DNA of 64,000 nucleotides. Source: Rotaria sp. Silwood1. Its lineage: Eukaryota > Rotifera > Eurotatoria > Philodinida > Philodinidae. The stretch covers positions 186,001 through 250,000 of the forward strand of contig CAJNOP010000279.1 of assembly GCA_905250075.1 (NCBI GenBank), in the 5' to 3' direction. Of this stretch, positions 51,450-64,000 are shown piece after piece (position 1 is the first letter of the stretch; each line of letters starts with the position of its first letter). A program made the translations under genes and the position numbers. The notes below the pieces were generated by a model that worked only from the letters and a program-made list of their open reading frames with translations, did no database searches and was not told where the DNA came from.

Positions 51450-54400
51450 ATGACTTCAATAACACGTAAAGTTATTTCAACAATTACAACAGCTTATAGA
51501 AATATCAATCCGTCAACACTTAATGGTAGATATAATGAAATAATAATTGAATTTTTTTTGTTGTTTTTTTTATTCTATAGGTGCTATTGATATTATTGTT
51601 GTTCAACAAGAAGATGGAACACTTTGTTGTACACCATTTCATGTTCGTTTTGGAAAATTAGGTGTTTTACAAAGTTTACAAAATAAAGTAAATAAATAAT
51701 ACGTATTGATTTAAGATTTTAAATCTGACGATGTGAAGTCAATGAGTGTAAGTTTATCTATACTCTAAATCAAATGTAAGGAAAAGTACACCTGTATAAA
51801 AAAAAAGAACAGACCTTGTTCTAGTTGATTTAATATTTAGCATAGATTAATGTAAAAAATTTGGAATTTTGTTTCTAGATGAGATTATTGTTGTAGTAGT
51901 GATATTGTTTTAACAATTCTTCTAAGTAACCCTTTTGTTCGAGAAACATAGTCCATACTTGGAACCGGAGCGATTTGTCCAGTCTCACTTTTAAAACCGG
52001 TTTTTTTAATCAAATTTTAGAACACGAAAATTAAAATTAGTGTATTTTGCTCGTTTTTATTGATTTTCATGACTTACAGATATGAGTGTAAACATTTTTC
52101 ACTGATAAATTTATAGCTATCATTCAACTTCTAGCTCTAAATTTTGAACTCTCGCTTTTTCGTCGTATGTGAGAATCTTGAATTATGCTGAATGAATTTA
52201 TTATGATCATGAAAAGTTAACAACCCATCAGAACCTAAATATAGTTTAAACTAAAGATTCTGCTGCTCGAGAGATTTCGAGTTTACTTTTCTAGACTTTG
52301 TTACTGACAGTCAGAAACTCCCAATAGCTAGTTCATGCTTTTATTATTTGAATATTAAAAAACATCTTCTGTTATTGTAAACATTCTACCAACTACTATT
52401 CTTCTGCAACTGTGAAAATTCGCAGATATTTAAAAAGGCTAAAATATGGTGTCGAGCATAAAAAGCGACCTTTCTAGCTTATTTTGTCTTTCTGGTGTTT
52501 TGCCAATTGAATTCTGTAACTAAACTAGCCGATCCGGTCGAAAAAAAAACTTGACCGATTTCAAGTCTGACATAACATTATATAACTTTAATATATACTT
52601 ATTTTTTATTTAGGTTTATATAACAATAAATGATGTTCCTGTTGAAGATTTATATATGCAATTAGGTGAAGCCGGTGAAGCTGTTTTCATTGAAGAAAAT
52701 GATGTATATTAATTGAAAAAAAAAAAAAAATTTTTTTTCAATAAATCATTATTAATTTCGTTTTTTTTTAATTTAGAATACACCAATTAATCAACCAATT
52801 CGTCATTTAGAACCATCAAATACAAATACATTTCTTGATCCAGATAATGCAATAGAATTATCAACAGATATAAATTCTCATACACATTTATCAAATATTG
52901 ATTGTTCAGTACAACTAATAAATAATAAACAACTTGATAAAAAAAATGATTCAAATGAAAATAATCTATATGAACAAGAATCTAAACCAACAATAAATAT
53001 TGATGTACTTCATTCAAATATATTTTTATCAACACGTCGTCGTCCAAAACGACGTTTATTTAATAATCATATTGATCAATATAATAAACAAACAAGTGAA
53101 GATGATGAACAAGATATATTTAATCAATATTCATCATTAAAACGTCGTTCACGTGCACGTAAACGTGAATCAATATCAATAACAACAAATACAAATACAA
53201 ATATATTAACACCAACATATAATAATGATCAAATATGTACATCAATTAAACTTTTACGTAAACGTAGTGCTAGTGAAAATGATTTACCATTATTTCAAAT
53301 TGATACAGAATTATCAACATTTATTGATGAATCAAATTGTTTTAATAATATTGATAATCGACCTAAAACACTTGATTTAAATATAATAAATTCTAATCAA
53401 GAAAATTTTTCTATTGAAAATTCAGATAATATTAATGAACAAAAACCAAGAACATTATCAAATCCAATTATAATTGAACAAAAATATGATAAAAAAACAG
53501 AATCTATTGAAGAATCAGATACATTAATTAATTCTGTTTTATCAAAATCAGCACCATTAGATACAATTGTAAATACAAATAATCTTCGTATAAATCAATC
53601 AGATGATTTTTATAGACATGAAGAATATTCACCAACATCAACTTATGAAAGGTAAAAAAAAAACGATTTTTTGTTTTGTTTTAATAAAAATTTAATCTAT
53701 ATTTTAGTGTTTTATCACCACGACCAACAAGTCCAAAATCAGATACAGAATATGAATTAGATAAACCTTCTCAACAATCATCAAATGTACGTTGGCAATG
53801 GAAATGGGGTGAATTACCTGAACAACGACAAAGTGTTTTTCGATATTTATGGCCATCATCATCAAAAAAAAATACACCAAAAGAAGGTGTCTATCTTGAT
53901 GAAATAACAAATAATCAAAGTGTTGATCGATCTCTTTATTTACCACAATTGTAAATATTAATATTTAGTTTTTATTTTTTATTAATAAAATTTTTGTATA
54001 GAGATTATCATCAAAATCAATTACGAACAACAAATGATGATGATCAAGAATCTGGTACAGGAAATTCAATACCACAATCACCATTTCGAGAACATGAAGC
54101 ATCGTATGTAGTTTCATTTTTCAATATAAGATTTATCAGTCAGGATACAAAAAAAAAAAAAGAAAGCAGCTTACACCTTACACATCAGAGGTCCAAACAG
54201 GTTTACTTTTACGTCGGCTTGGCCTGTCTGTTTAGGTCTAGGAAGCTTTCAACGTTTAGAAAAAAAAAAGCACTTTTTTGAGTAAAAAATTCTCCATATG
54301 ATATTGACACTTTCTACTCAAAAAATGAAGTTTTTTATTGAAAATTTAGAAAAAAACATAGCAATTCCCAAGCAGACAAACTTTTGAGAAAACGCGTTTT

Positions 54401-56794
54401 CTCAAAAGTTTGTCTGCCTGCTTAAGCAGGCTCAATGGCCTGTTTGGACGTCTGTTACCCATCTCTATTTTGAAAGTTGTATCACTTTTTTTTTTTTTTA
54501 CATCTCTTCTACCTTTCTCATAAGATATATCTCGTTTAGACCGAATTCTGTGAAGAAAGAAAAATGGTAATGCTAATTAATCATATATTAGCACAATCCC
54601 TATGGGATTAAAATATAAAAATACAATTTAGCTGCTCTTGCTAATCACATGAAAATTATTCATATTCTATCATATTTTTGTACACATATCGTTTTCCTTA
54701 ATTTTTTAAAAATGTCATATAGAAGACTTTATTAATATACAAATCTATTGAAAGAATTTTTGTTTTTGAGAAGACTTAAATTCTATATAATATCAATTGT
54801 TTTTATTTTTTTTAGTTGTTTTCTTGGCGATACTCAACTTTCACTGTGTGGTAATATTAATAAACAATCTTTAATTACAGATGAAGTATTTAATGCACAT
54901 CTTATTAATTTTGAAACATTTGCTAGTAATCCATCAATTATTAATGATCCAAATTTAGTTGTACGAATTAATGGAAAGTATGTGATTAGTTTTTTTTGTT
55001 TTTGATTCATGTAATAATCTATTATTTAGATATTATAATTGGAATGTTGCTTCAGCACTTATTATATCAACAAGTATTTTTCATAAACCATTACCATCTG
55101 AAATAATTGAACAATTACAAGAAAAACATATGGCACAAACAAAACCACGTACAACTGGTGGTGGTTGGTGGTTACCATTTTATGGTAAAAAAGTAAGAAA
55201 TAAATTTTTGCTGTTTTCATTTTCTATAAATTCTAATTTCTTTTATTTGAAAAGTCTGATATGAAAAATGAAAATTCTAAAGTAATTACATCAACAGATG
55301 TTATTGCAGCAGCTGCAAAATCTGAAATTGTACCAATAACATTAAATCGTCACGATTCAAATGATAATCTTAAAACATCGAAAATTTCGTAAAATTATAC
55401 AAATCTTTTTTTTTTTTTTATTCTTTAAATAATAATTCTATTTATTTTTATAGAAAAACAGATAATGATAGTGAACAAGAAGATAGTGAAGTAAGAAAAT
55501 TAACAGCTAAAATAGAAGAAGAAAAAGCACAACAACAACAACAATCATCTTCAACACATTCTTCTCATCAAACAACATTAAAAAAAACTATGATACTTTC
55601 ATCAGATCAATTAAAATGTTTAAATCTTAAATTAGGTAAAAATAAAGTTGAATTTAGTGTTACAACAGCATTACAAGGTACAACAACAGTTGAATCAAAT
55701 ATATTCTTATTTGATCATATGACTAAATTTGTTATATCTGATATTGATGGAACAATAACTAAGTATATACATATACATTCTTTTGTTTTAGTTAATATTA
55801 AATAAATATTTATTTTTAGATCAGATGTTTTAGGTCATATAATACCATTAGTTGGTGGTGATTGGTCACATGATGGTATAGCTGAATTTTTTAATGCTAT
55901 TCAAGAAAATGGTTATCAATTTATATATTTATCGGCACGAGCTATTGGACAAAGTCAAATAACAAGAAATTTCTTAAGAAATATTAAACAATCTGATAGA
56001 GAATTACCTGTTGGACCATTACTTATATCACCTGATACATTAATGACTGCACTTTATCGGTTTGTTTGAATAATTTTTATTTTATATAGGAAATTTTGTT
56101 TTTTCGATTTCATAGAGAAGTTATTGCTAAAAAACCTGAAGATTTTAAAATTGAATGTTTAAAAAATATTGCTAGTCTTTATCCTGGTAAAAATCCATTT
56201 TATGCTGGTTTTGGTAATCGAATTAATGTAAGTTGTATAGAAATAGTTAGAATATTTTCATTTCTTTTTTTTTTTGTTCTCTTAAAATCTAAATTTATTC
56301 TAGGATCAATGGGCATATACAGCTGTTGGAATACCTGTAACACGTATTTATACAATAAATCCTCGTGGTGAAGTTGTACGACAAAAATTATCTCAAGCTT
56401 TATCAACTTCGTATGTTTTTTTTTTGAAAAAATTTTCTTTTTCTTTTTTAAAATATAATTTTTTTTAAGATATAAAAATTTACATGAAATTGTTGATCTT
56501 TTATTTCCACCAATGGATTCATTTTCAGCAAGTGAAACATATTCAGTTTATACATATTGGCGTGAAGAACCAACAATAGATTTATTTGAAGATGAAATGC
56601 GTATACAATTAGAAGAAATAGAAAAACGACAAAAAACAACGAAATCAAATATGAAAAATAAAGGTTCAACAATTAAAACACCAACATCAGGTATTTTACC
56701 AAAAACAACACCAACAACGACTATTGTTAAACCTACAGGTGATAAATTATTAACAATAGCTCAAGCAACAGAAAATACTGTTAAACGTGCATAG
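51450..56794 (+). CDS. LPIN: Lipin, phosphatidate phosphatase, 14 exons
   Basis: Exons: 51450-51525, 51581-51687, 52614-52703, 52777-53651, 53708-53950, 54002-54103, 54816-54977, 55030-55192, 55255-55388, 55454-55762, 55820-56059, 56116-56227, 56304-56410, 56470-56794. They join in phase to 1014 residues. The N-LIP domain opens the protein ([44 protein letters not shown]). Exon 4 is long, low-complexity and rich in Asn, Thr and Ser, with a basic patch ([10 protein letters not shown]) fitting the nuclear-localisation/membrane-binding element of lipins. The C-LIP domain has the haloacid-dehalogenase motif [18 protein letters not shown], so both catalytic Asp are present and the LxxIL-like coactivator motif is retained as LGHII. 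The enzyme makes diacylglycerol from phosphatidate at the ER with Mg2+, and animal lipins can also act in the nucleus. Intron 6 carries a palindromic element. Confidence 0.95.
54186..54454. mobile_element. Palindromic foldback element in lipin intron 6
   Basis: The outer ends CAGAGGTCCAAACAGG and, inward from the right, CAGACGTCCAAACAGG are inverted repeats. Inside lies a perfect 46-bp palindrome at 54372-54417 (centre AACG|CGTT), directly overlapping a perfect 16-bp palindrome GCCTGCTTAAGCAGGC at 54416-54431. No coding capacity. A target duplication was not identified. Confidence 0.75.
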
Positions 56795-58046
56795 ATAAAA
56801 AAAAAATGAATTTTGTAATTATTCAATAAGAACTATGTCAGATATGAAAAAATAAATAAATAACGATGTTGTGTGTATTGTCATTCCTATATTTTATTTA
56901 AACTTTTACTTCATGAAAATTCTTTTCATTTTCTTTTCATGTATATTGATGTGCTTGTGTTTATTTGGTTGCATTTTTTTTGTTGTTGTTGTTGTCGTAT
57001 TTTAAAAGAGGCTTAGAGAAAAAAAAAACAATATGATTAATTAATCAAGAGAATAAAATATGACTTAATCTAAAAGAAAATATATTTCATTTATAGATAA
57101 AATCATTTGATTTGGTAGGATTTGTGCAGCAAGATAAGAATAAATATCGAACAAGTAACAAGAAACACGTGTAATCCTTATTTTTTTTGATCAAATAAAG
57201 AGGTATAAAAAAAAGCGAATGTAGGTAAAATGCTTATTTTGAGAGAAACATATACATTTGTAAAGGTATTAATAAAATTTCTAATTTCTATTCTCTCAAA
57301 AAAAGAATCCATTTGCGTCAGAAATACGATTGCTTTGTCAAGACTCGTATAGCATATTTATTTAGTTTCTTTTCTTAGAAAGTGCATATCAATTAAGATG
57401 CAGTGCACCAAAGAGTTCTTTTTTTGAAATACGTTTTTTTATTCTCATATACGAGAATGTCTCTATAGAAATAGCGCCATTTTTTAAGAGTTTTTTGAGC
57501 GATTGAATTTGTCATTCCTTGTTTTTCGCTTAAAAAGTAAGTATGAAAAAAAAACAAGACTCTTTGGTGCACTGCATCTTACCATGCTCTTTCAAACAAA
57601 AAGAAAAAAACATGTTGTAGGAGCCTTGCCAGAGAAATCCTGTTTGCCAAATTTGCTATTTTTGACCATTGTTTGGTTGATATCTCTGTCAAACATCATG
57701 ATATCGAGCTGAAAAGTTTACCATAGTCTCAATATACCCTAGAAATTTCAGACGTTTCTGGGTTGAGATCGACTTTTGAGGGGTCTTAATTTATAGATTT
57801 TCTTTGTTAAATACAATAGAATCTTTTGATCGGTATAGAATTTAAAGTTCATATAATAAGAATGCTAATTTGATTAATCACTTTTGACTTAAGAATACCT
57901 GCTTCATAGAAACTCTAATTTTCAAATTTCGAATTAAAACTTTACACACAGTCAGACCTTAATGAGAATACTTTAGAATGTATAGCATAAATTTGTATTA
58001 ATTATCTATTTTAAAGTTCTAGATAAAACGCATTTTAAAAAAAAAA
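56795..58046. other. Spacer between lipin and GMP reductase
   Basis: It holds AATAAA words soon after the lipin stop (56854), the MITE at 57396-57579, and the promoter side of GMP reductase. The plus frame 57503-57712 overlaps the MITE and is not supported. Confidence 0.45.
57396..57579. mobile_element. Mariner-like MITE, 184 bp
   Basis: The inverted ends AGATGCAGTGCACCAAAGAG are identical for 20 bp on both sides and flanked by TA (57394-57395, 57580-57581). No coding capacity. Identity of the ends suggests it is younger than the other elements here. Confidence 0.78.
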
Positions 58047-59775
<1,729 letters not shown>

Positions 59776-60257
59776 AGATGATGATGATGCATTCCAAAAG
59801 ATCTTTTTTTTTTCGTGCGATGACTTTATTCATATTGTGAAACAGTAGATAAAAATTTCCATCTGTAGTTATTGATATCAAACAAAAAAGATTCAAACAA
59901 TAAAAAATATTTTTTTCATTATTGTTCAACAAAATTTAGTAAACTTTTTGAAATGAAAAGTTACAGAAGTGTTAACAATTGTTTAGACTACTTTTCTTTA
60001 ATGTGGTCAATGTTTCCATAGTAAATTTTGATAGAAACAACGTAGAGACGTGGAATTTCTACGTTTATTTTTATGTTAATCAAGATGCCTTCTCAAAAGA
60101 AAACAACTTGGTCTTACAAAAGTAGTAACAAAGAGTCTAAAAGTAAAAAAAATAGACATTCTCGTTTTCGTAGAAGATTAGAAAATGTTCGATTTTTACA
60201 CTTTACAATTTATTTTTGAATATAAAACAAACAATAAAATTCTATATCATTTTCAAC
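59776..60257. other. Convergent 3' spacer
   Basis: Shared 3' flank of GMP reductase and the NHL gene. Only the small basic frame above was noted. Confidence 0.4.
60085..60219 (+). CDS. Possible small basic protein, 44 residues
   Basis: A frame from ATG 60085 to TGA 60217-60219 in the short convergent spacer between GMP reductase and the minus-strand NHL gene. It is very rich in Lys, Arg and Ser (MPSQKKTTWSYKSSNKESKS, then SRFRRRLENV). I recognise no family. The length could be chance in this composition, and it may equally be part of the GMP reductase 3' region. Confidence 0.2.
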   Translation: MPSQKKTTWSYKSSNKESKSKKNRHSRFRRRLENVRFLHFTIYF

Positions 60258-62497
60258 TTAACATCCATTTGATATCAGATCAAAACGTTGAATACGAGAA
60301 TTGTTAGTATCAACAACATATAAATTATAATTTGAATCGAATTGAATTTGCGTTGGACTATTAAGTTTAAAGGCATTATTACCTGGTGTATTATCACCAG
60401 CAATCATTCGACCTTGTCTAGCACCATTTGTCCATACTAATATACGATGATTGAATGTATCTGCAATGAACATATGATTACCAGATGGATCAAGTTGTAC
60501 AGAGTATGGTTTATTAAGTTGATTCCAACCAGCTACAGTCATACTTGAATTTCGTTCATGTATATCGTATTTTTGTATACGACTATTATATGTATCAGCA
60601 ATATAAAGTGAATTTGTTTTTTCATCTAATGCAATACCAATTGGATTGTATAATTGCATTGAATCAAATCCAAATATATTTGATTGACCAGCAACTAATT
60701 TTGTAGTGTCTATCTCAGAATCCCATACAAGAATTCGATGATTTTTTGAATCAGCCATATATAATAATGATGGATGTAAAGCTGGAACTATTAAGCTGGT
60801 TACTTCATCAATTTGATTTATATCAGAACCTTGACCATAACGTCCAATTAATGTTACAGCTTCTGGAGAACTCAAATTACTATGGAGAGGAAATACCTAA
60901 AGTAAAGAATCAAATTCTATTTTTTCTCTCTAATTACTATGCATAGGAAATTAAGAATATATTGCATTATGAAATTATACCTGTATGCGATAATTCTCTA
61001 GATCAGAAACATAGAGTCGTTCACCTCGAACTATAAAAAATATTTTAATTTTATTTAATAAGATCTTCATAATTTCTTCTATATTTACTAGCAAGAGCTG
61101 TCGGTTTAGCAAGTAAGGTATTCCAAGAACCGTACGATCCTGTGCCGGCTATAAGGATTCCTTCTGTAGCATTTGGATGCCATTTAGTAATACGATTATT
61201 ATTACAATCGGCTACTAATACAATCCCATTTCCGTATACATATATATCAGTAGGATATTGTAAACCATCAAGTGATGTTGATGGTAATCCACTGGCTAAA
61301 CCAGCGACAGTGATACCACTAGGATTCCATGATGCAGTTGCTGCACACAATGGTTTAGAAACTTGAAATACATAGTAGACTCAATATTTTTAATAAGATG
61401 ATTAAACTGACGTGTAATAATGACGAAGATTAGTAAAAAAAAAACTCGCAATTTGCATAAAAATTCATATATTTGAAGAAACATGCGAAAATTTATGTTC
61501 ATTGAAATGTAATCTTCAAGAGAATACTTAGTGACCAAAGGCAAATGAAAATGTTGGCAAACTCTAATTAATCTTACTCAGATTTTTCGTACAATTCTTC
61601 TTCATTTGTAATGAAGAATACTCACTTCAGTTTATTAACGACTGGCAAAAATGGTGAAAAATAGAATGCGCCTATCAAAGTCATAGGTTCATAGGGACAA
61701 CCTATTTTAGGCTTTTCATAGTGTCATTGAGGCTTGCTTATGTGTACAATATGAGCTCAAACAGTGCGTGTCTCTTGAGATAGTTCTCTCGTTAATATCT
61801 CGCTGTAAATGGTCATACAAGTGAATTCTTATTTATAGAATCTATTTTTACAATCTAAGGCATATTACTGTGAAAGTCATTCGTCAAAATAAACCATTTG
61901 ATTGATATTCTTAATTTTAGAGAAATTTTGAAAAATGAAGATAGCTTAGACTATATATTTGCTCGAACTAATATTAAACAATAAAAAAAGATATATGTTT
62001 AATACTTCTTATTCATATAACTCATTTGTTTTTTCTCAAGAATTGATTTTCTTACCATTTACATTTGAATGTTGAACCCATTCAGATGTCATAGAACATA
62101 TCGGTACTTCTATATAAAAGAAAGAAAAATATTGAGTCAAATATTAGATATATGTATCAAATTTACTTTTTATTTCAGTTAAAATAATCGGTATTCCAAC
62201 AATTGTTCCAAAGAATAATATGATAAAAATGACAAGCGATATGAAACTACCGATGACTTTCCTACGAATATTTTTTTTTTCTTTTTAAATAAAACAAAAA
62301 AAAAAAGAATTCTTATACCAATTCGTTTTATGTTGATAGAGATCTTGTTGTATTTCGACACGTTTTTGATGTTGTGAATAAGTGTGTCGAAGAGAATCTA
62401 ACTAAAATATTTTGATTAAAATGTTTTTACTAACAATAATTGATTAAATATCTACTGTTGGATGAATTTGATCTGTTTTATCACGTATCCAAATCAT
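60258..62497 (-). CDS. NHL-repeat membrane protein 1, 7 exons
   Basis: Exons on the minus strand: 62497-62456, 62401-62319, 62261-62167, 62109-62056, 61361-61089, 61030-60981, 60896-60258. They are in phase and give about 411 residues. The first exon is short, and a further upstream exon cannot be excluded. A cytosolic N terminus rich in Gln and basic residues leads to one membrane segment (SFISLVIFIILFFGTIVGIP, residues about 46-66). A lumenal or extracellular beta-propeller of NHL repeats follows: VLVADCNNNRITKWHP, MADSKNHRILVW, YIADTYNSRIQKY, FIADTFNHRILVW and YVVDTNNSRIQRF. NHL propellers bind proteins or other ligands; no enzyme domain is present. It is transcribed divergently from the paralogue at 63159, about 660 bp away. 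The same repeat phrases occur in the relic at 1.3-2.9 kb. Confidence 0.88.
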
Positions 62498-63158
62498 ATA
62501 TATTTTCTTTAAATAATTTGAAATAATAAAAATGTTAATTGAAGTGAATAGAAAAGAAAAGGACTGACTTTTTAAAAGAAGTAAAAAAACAAAAGAAATT
62601 TATTAAATAGTATGCTATTTATGGATTGTAATTAACAGATGACGCTTTGACAATCATGAAAAACAAGTATGATATTGTCGTAGTCTTAGAGCAAAGTATG
62701 TTGCTTATTTTTTTTGTAAAACAGCATTTTTTTAGTTATATTTAAAAAAGCATAAAAAATTGCTATAGATACTTCAATAAAAGAAAGAAAAACTTATAAC
62801 TTGTAACGAATAAAAATGTTTCCTGCAAAGAAAAAAACTAATCTCATTTTTCTTCGAAGAATTTTCATTAGTTAATGTAAGAAATGTCTGTTTAGTTTTT
62901 AACTTATATTCTCGTAGATAATTTTAGTGGAACTTAAATTATATATTTATTGAATGTATATGAGTAGGATAATCATCGATAAAATAAGTTACACTAATGC
63001 ATAGAATATATTCACACGTATATTTTGACAATGATTAATCTTCAATCTACAATTGACACACTACTAGTATTGAATGATAAATCTGTCTAATCTTCTTAAT
63101 AGATTTCTATAATATGGTGCACATTTATTTATTTCTAGATAAAGATTCAATTTTCAAT
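62498..63158. other. Divergent intergenic region (shared promoter candidate)
   Basis: About 660 bp between the start codons of the two divergent NHL genes. It is very AT-rich; no specific promoter element can be named. Confidence 0.5.
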
Positions 63159-64000
63159 ATGTTGGACCTAACAATAACTAATGTTCAGGTAAATAGTATG
63201 AAGAAAACAAGAAAAACTGTTTTTTTTTCTAACATATGAAAATATTCTAGTCGGTAAATCATCAAGAAAAAGAAATAGTTCAGACAAATAATTTGTTACG
63301 TTGGTGGATGAGACATTATCATCATATTGGATTAGCTAGTTTGGCAGGTTCAGCTATATTAGTATGTATTATTGCAATCATACTATTGCCAATTGCTGTT
63401 CATAATGCAACTAAAGGTTTATAATAGTAAAAGAAGAATTCTAAAATTATTTTTCATTCTAGATGATGAACAATGTGTGACTGTAGTAACTACGACGATG
63501 ACAATGTCAACAAGTTAGTCTTAAATTTTCTTACAAGTGAAAAATTTGATTCTTTTCTATTGATTATTGTTATAAAATCTGTAATTCGTTTCGATTAAAC
63601 TGTTTTTGTTTTTTTCCCATGATAGAGAAAATATGATTGGTGTTTTTTTAGTTTTATCTACTAATATTGAAAGTAGTGATTTATCAAGAAGTAATCATAC
63701 AGGTCTCTATTTCGATTTCGATTTCGTTTTAATTTATTTAACATATACCATTTTAATTTAACATACAGTTTTGATCGATCCTCTCTGTGCAGCATATGCA
63801 ACTTGGAAGAGTCAAGCTGTTACAATTGCTGGATCATCTGATGGTACAAGTTCACTTTCACGATCACATCTTAAGAGTCCGAACGATATGTTAATAGATG
63901 CTAATGATAACTTATTCATAGCGGATTCTGGTAATAACCGTGTGGTCTATTGGCTGATCAATGCGACAGAAGGACGTGTGGTTGCTGGACGAGGAGTTGT
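63159..64000 (+). CDS. NHL-repeat membrane protein 2, N-terminal part (3' end outside window)
   Basis: Exons 63159-63188, 63251-63416, 63463-63513, 63652-63702 and 63769-64000 (cut by the window end) join in phase. A short N terminus precedes one membrane segment (LASLAGSAILVCIIAIILLP, residues about 38-58), then a Cys/Thr-rich stem (CVTVVTTTMTMSTS). The first NHL repeats follow (KSPNDMLIDANDNLFIADSG, then NNRVVYWLINATEGRVVAG). It has the same design as its divergent neighbour, so the two are probably an inverted tandem duplication. The stem cysteine and Thr run suggest an O-glycosylated extracellular stalk (inference). Confidence 0.85.

Overview
The window looks like nuclear DNA of a small invertebrate, most probably a bdelloid rotifer. 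It is AT-rich, has spliced protein genes with many 48-70 bp GT-AG introns, and shows poly-T tracts before acceptors. The gene content also fits: NHL-repeat proteins with an N-terminal membrane anchor, an arginine ADP-ribosyltransferase, and a bacterial-type PHB-depolymerase esterase of the sort bdelloids acquire horizontally. Short TGTGGG-like tracts, resembling the bdelloid telomere repeat, are scattered through it. The species assignment is inference; no rRNA, tRNA, CRISPR array or prokaryotic operon was seen.

Layout. 0-9.4 kb holds the 3' end of an ADP-ribosyltransferase gene, then a graveyard: an NHL-gene relic split by a mariner-type MITE, a decayed transposase, two short hAT-like elements and two long foldback repeats. 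9.4-12.1 kb (-) is a complete 12-exon DBH/MOXD-like copper monooxygenase. 12.1-16.1 kb is repeats: a 27-bp minisatellite, two foldbacks and a ~31-bp tandem array. 16.2-17.3 kb (-) is an epoxide-hydrolase-like gene. 18.9-19.2 kb (-) is an orphan membrane-anchor exon. 19.2-25.5 kb is gene-poor, with GT/CA hairpins and one hAT-like element nested in another.

25.6-33.1 kb (+) is a 14-exon PKA-catalytic-subunit paralogue whose active site is altered (pseudokinase). 35.1-36.4 kb (-) is a serine protease broken by a nonsense codon. 37.9-41.8 kb (-) is a 7-exon MFSD4-like transporter. 43.7-44.4 kb holds two unrecognised small pieces. 45.3-46.6 kb (+) is the PHB-depolymerase esterase. A 100-bp assembly gap lies at 47.3 kb beside a possible broken exon. 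48.4-49.8 kb (+) is PIGK/GPI8, 51.4-56.8 kb (+) is lipin, 58.0-59.8 kb (+) is GMP reductase. 60.3-64 kb is a divergent pair of NHL-repeat membrane proteins, the second cut by the window end.

The genes do not form an operon or a single pathway: they cover nucleotide salvage (GMPR), lipid synthesis (lipin), GPI anchoring (PIGK), transport, signalling and secreted enzymes. The strongest second-look items are the PKA-like pseudokinase and a family of GGGTGTGGG...CCCACACCC hairpins that repeatedly sit about 0.14-0.41 kb beyond gene 3' ends. The transposon-split NHL relic, whose excision restores frame, and the nested hAT-like elements come next. Exon boundaries were placed by hand from splice signals and reading-frame phase; lengths quoted as complete were checked for phase continuity.
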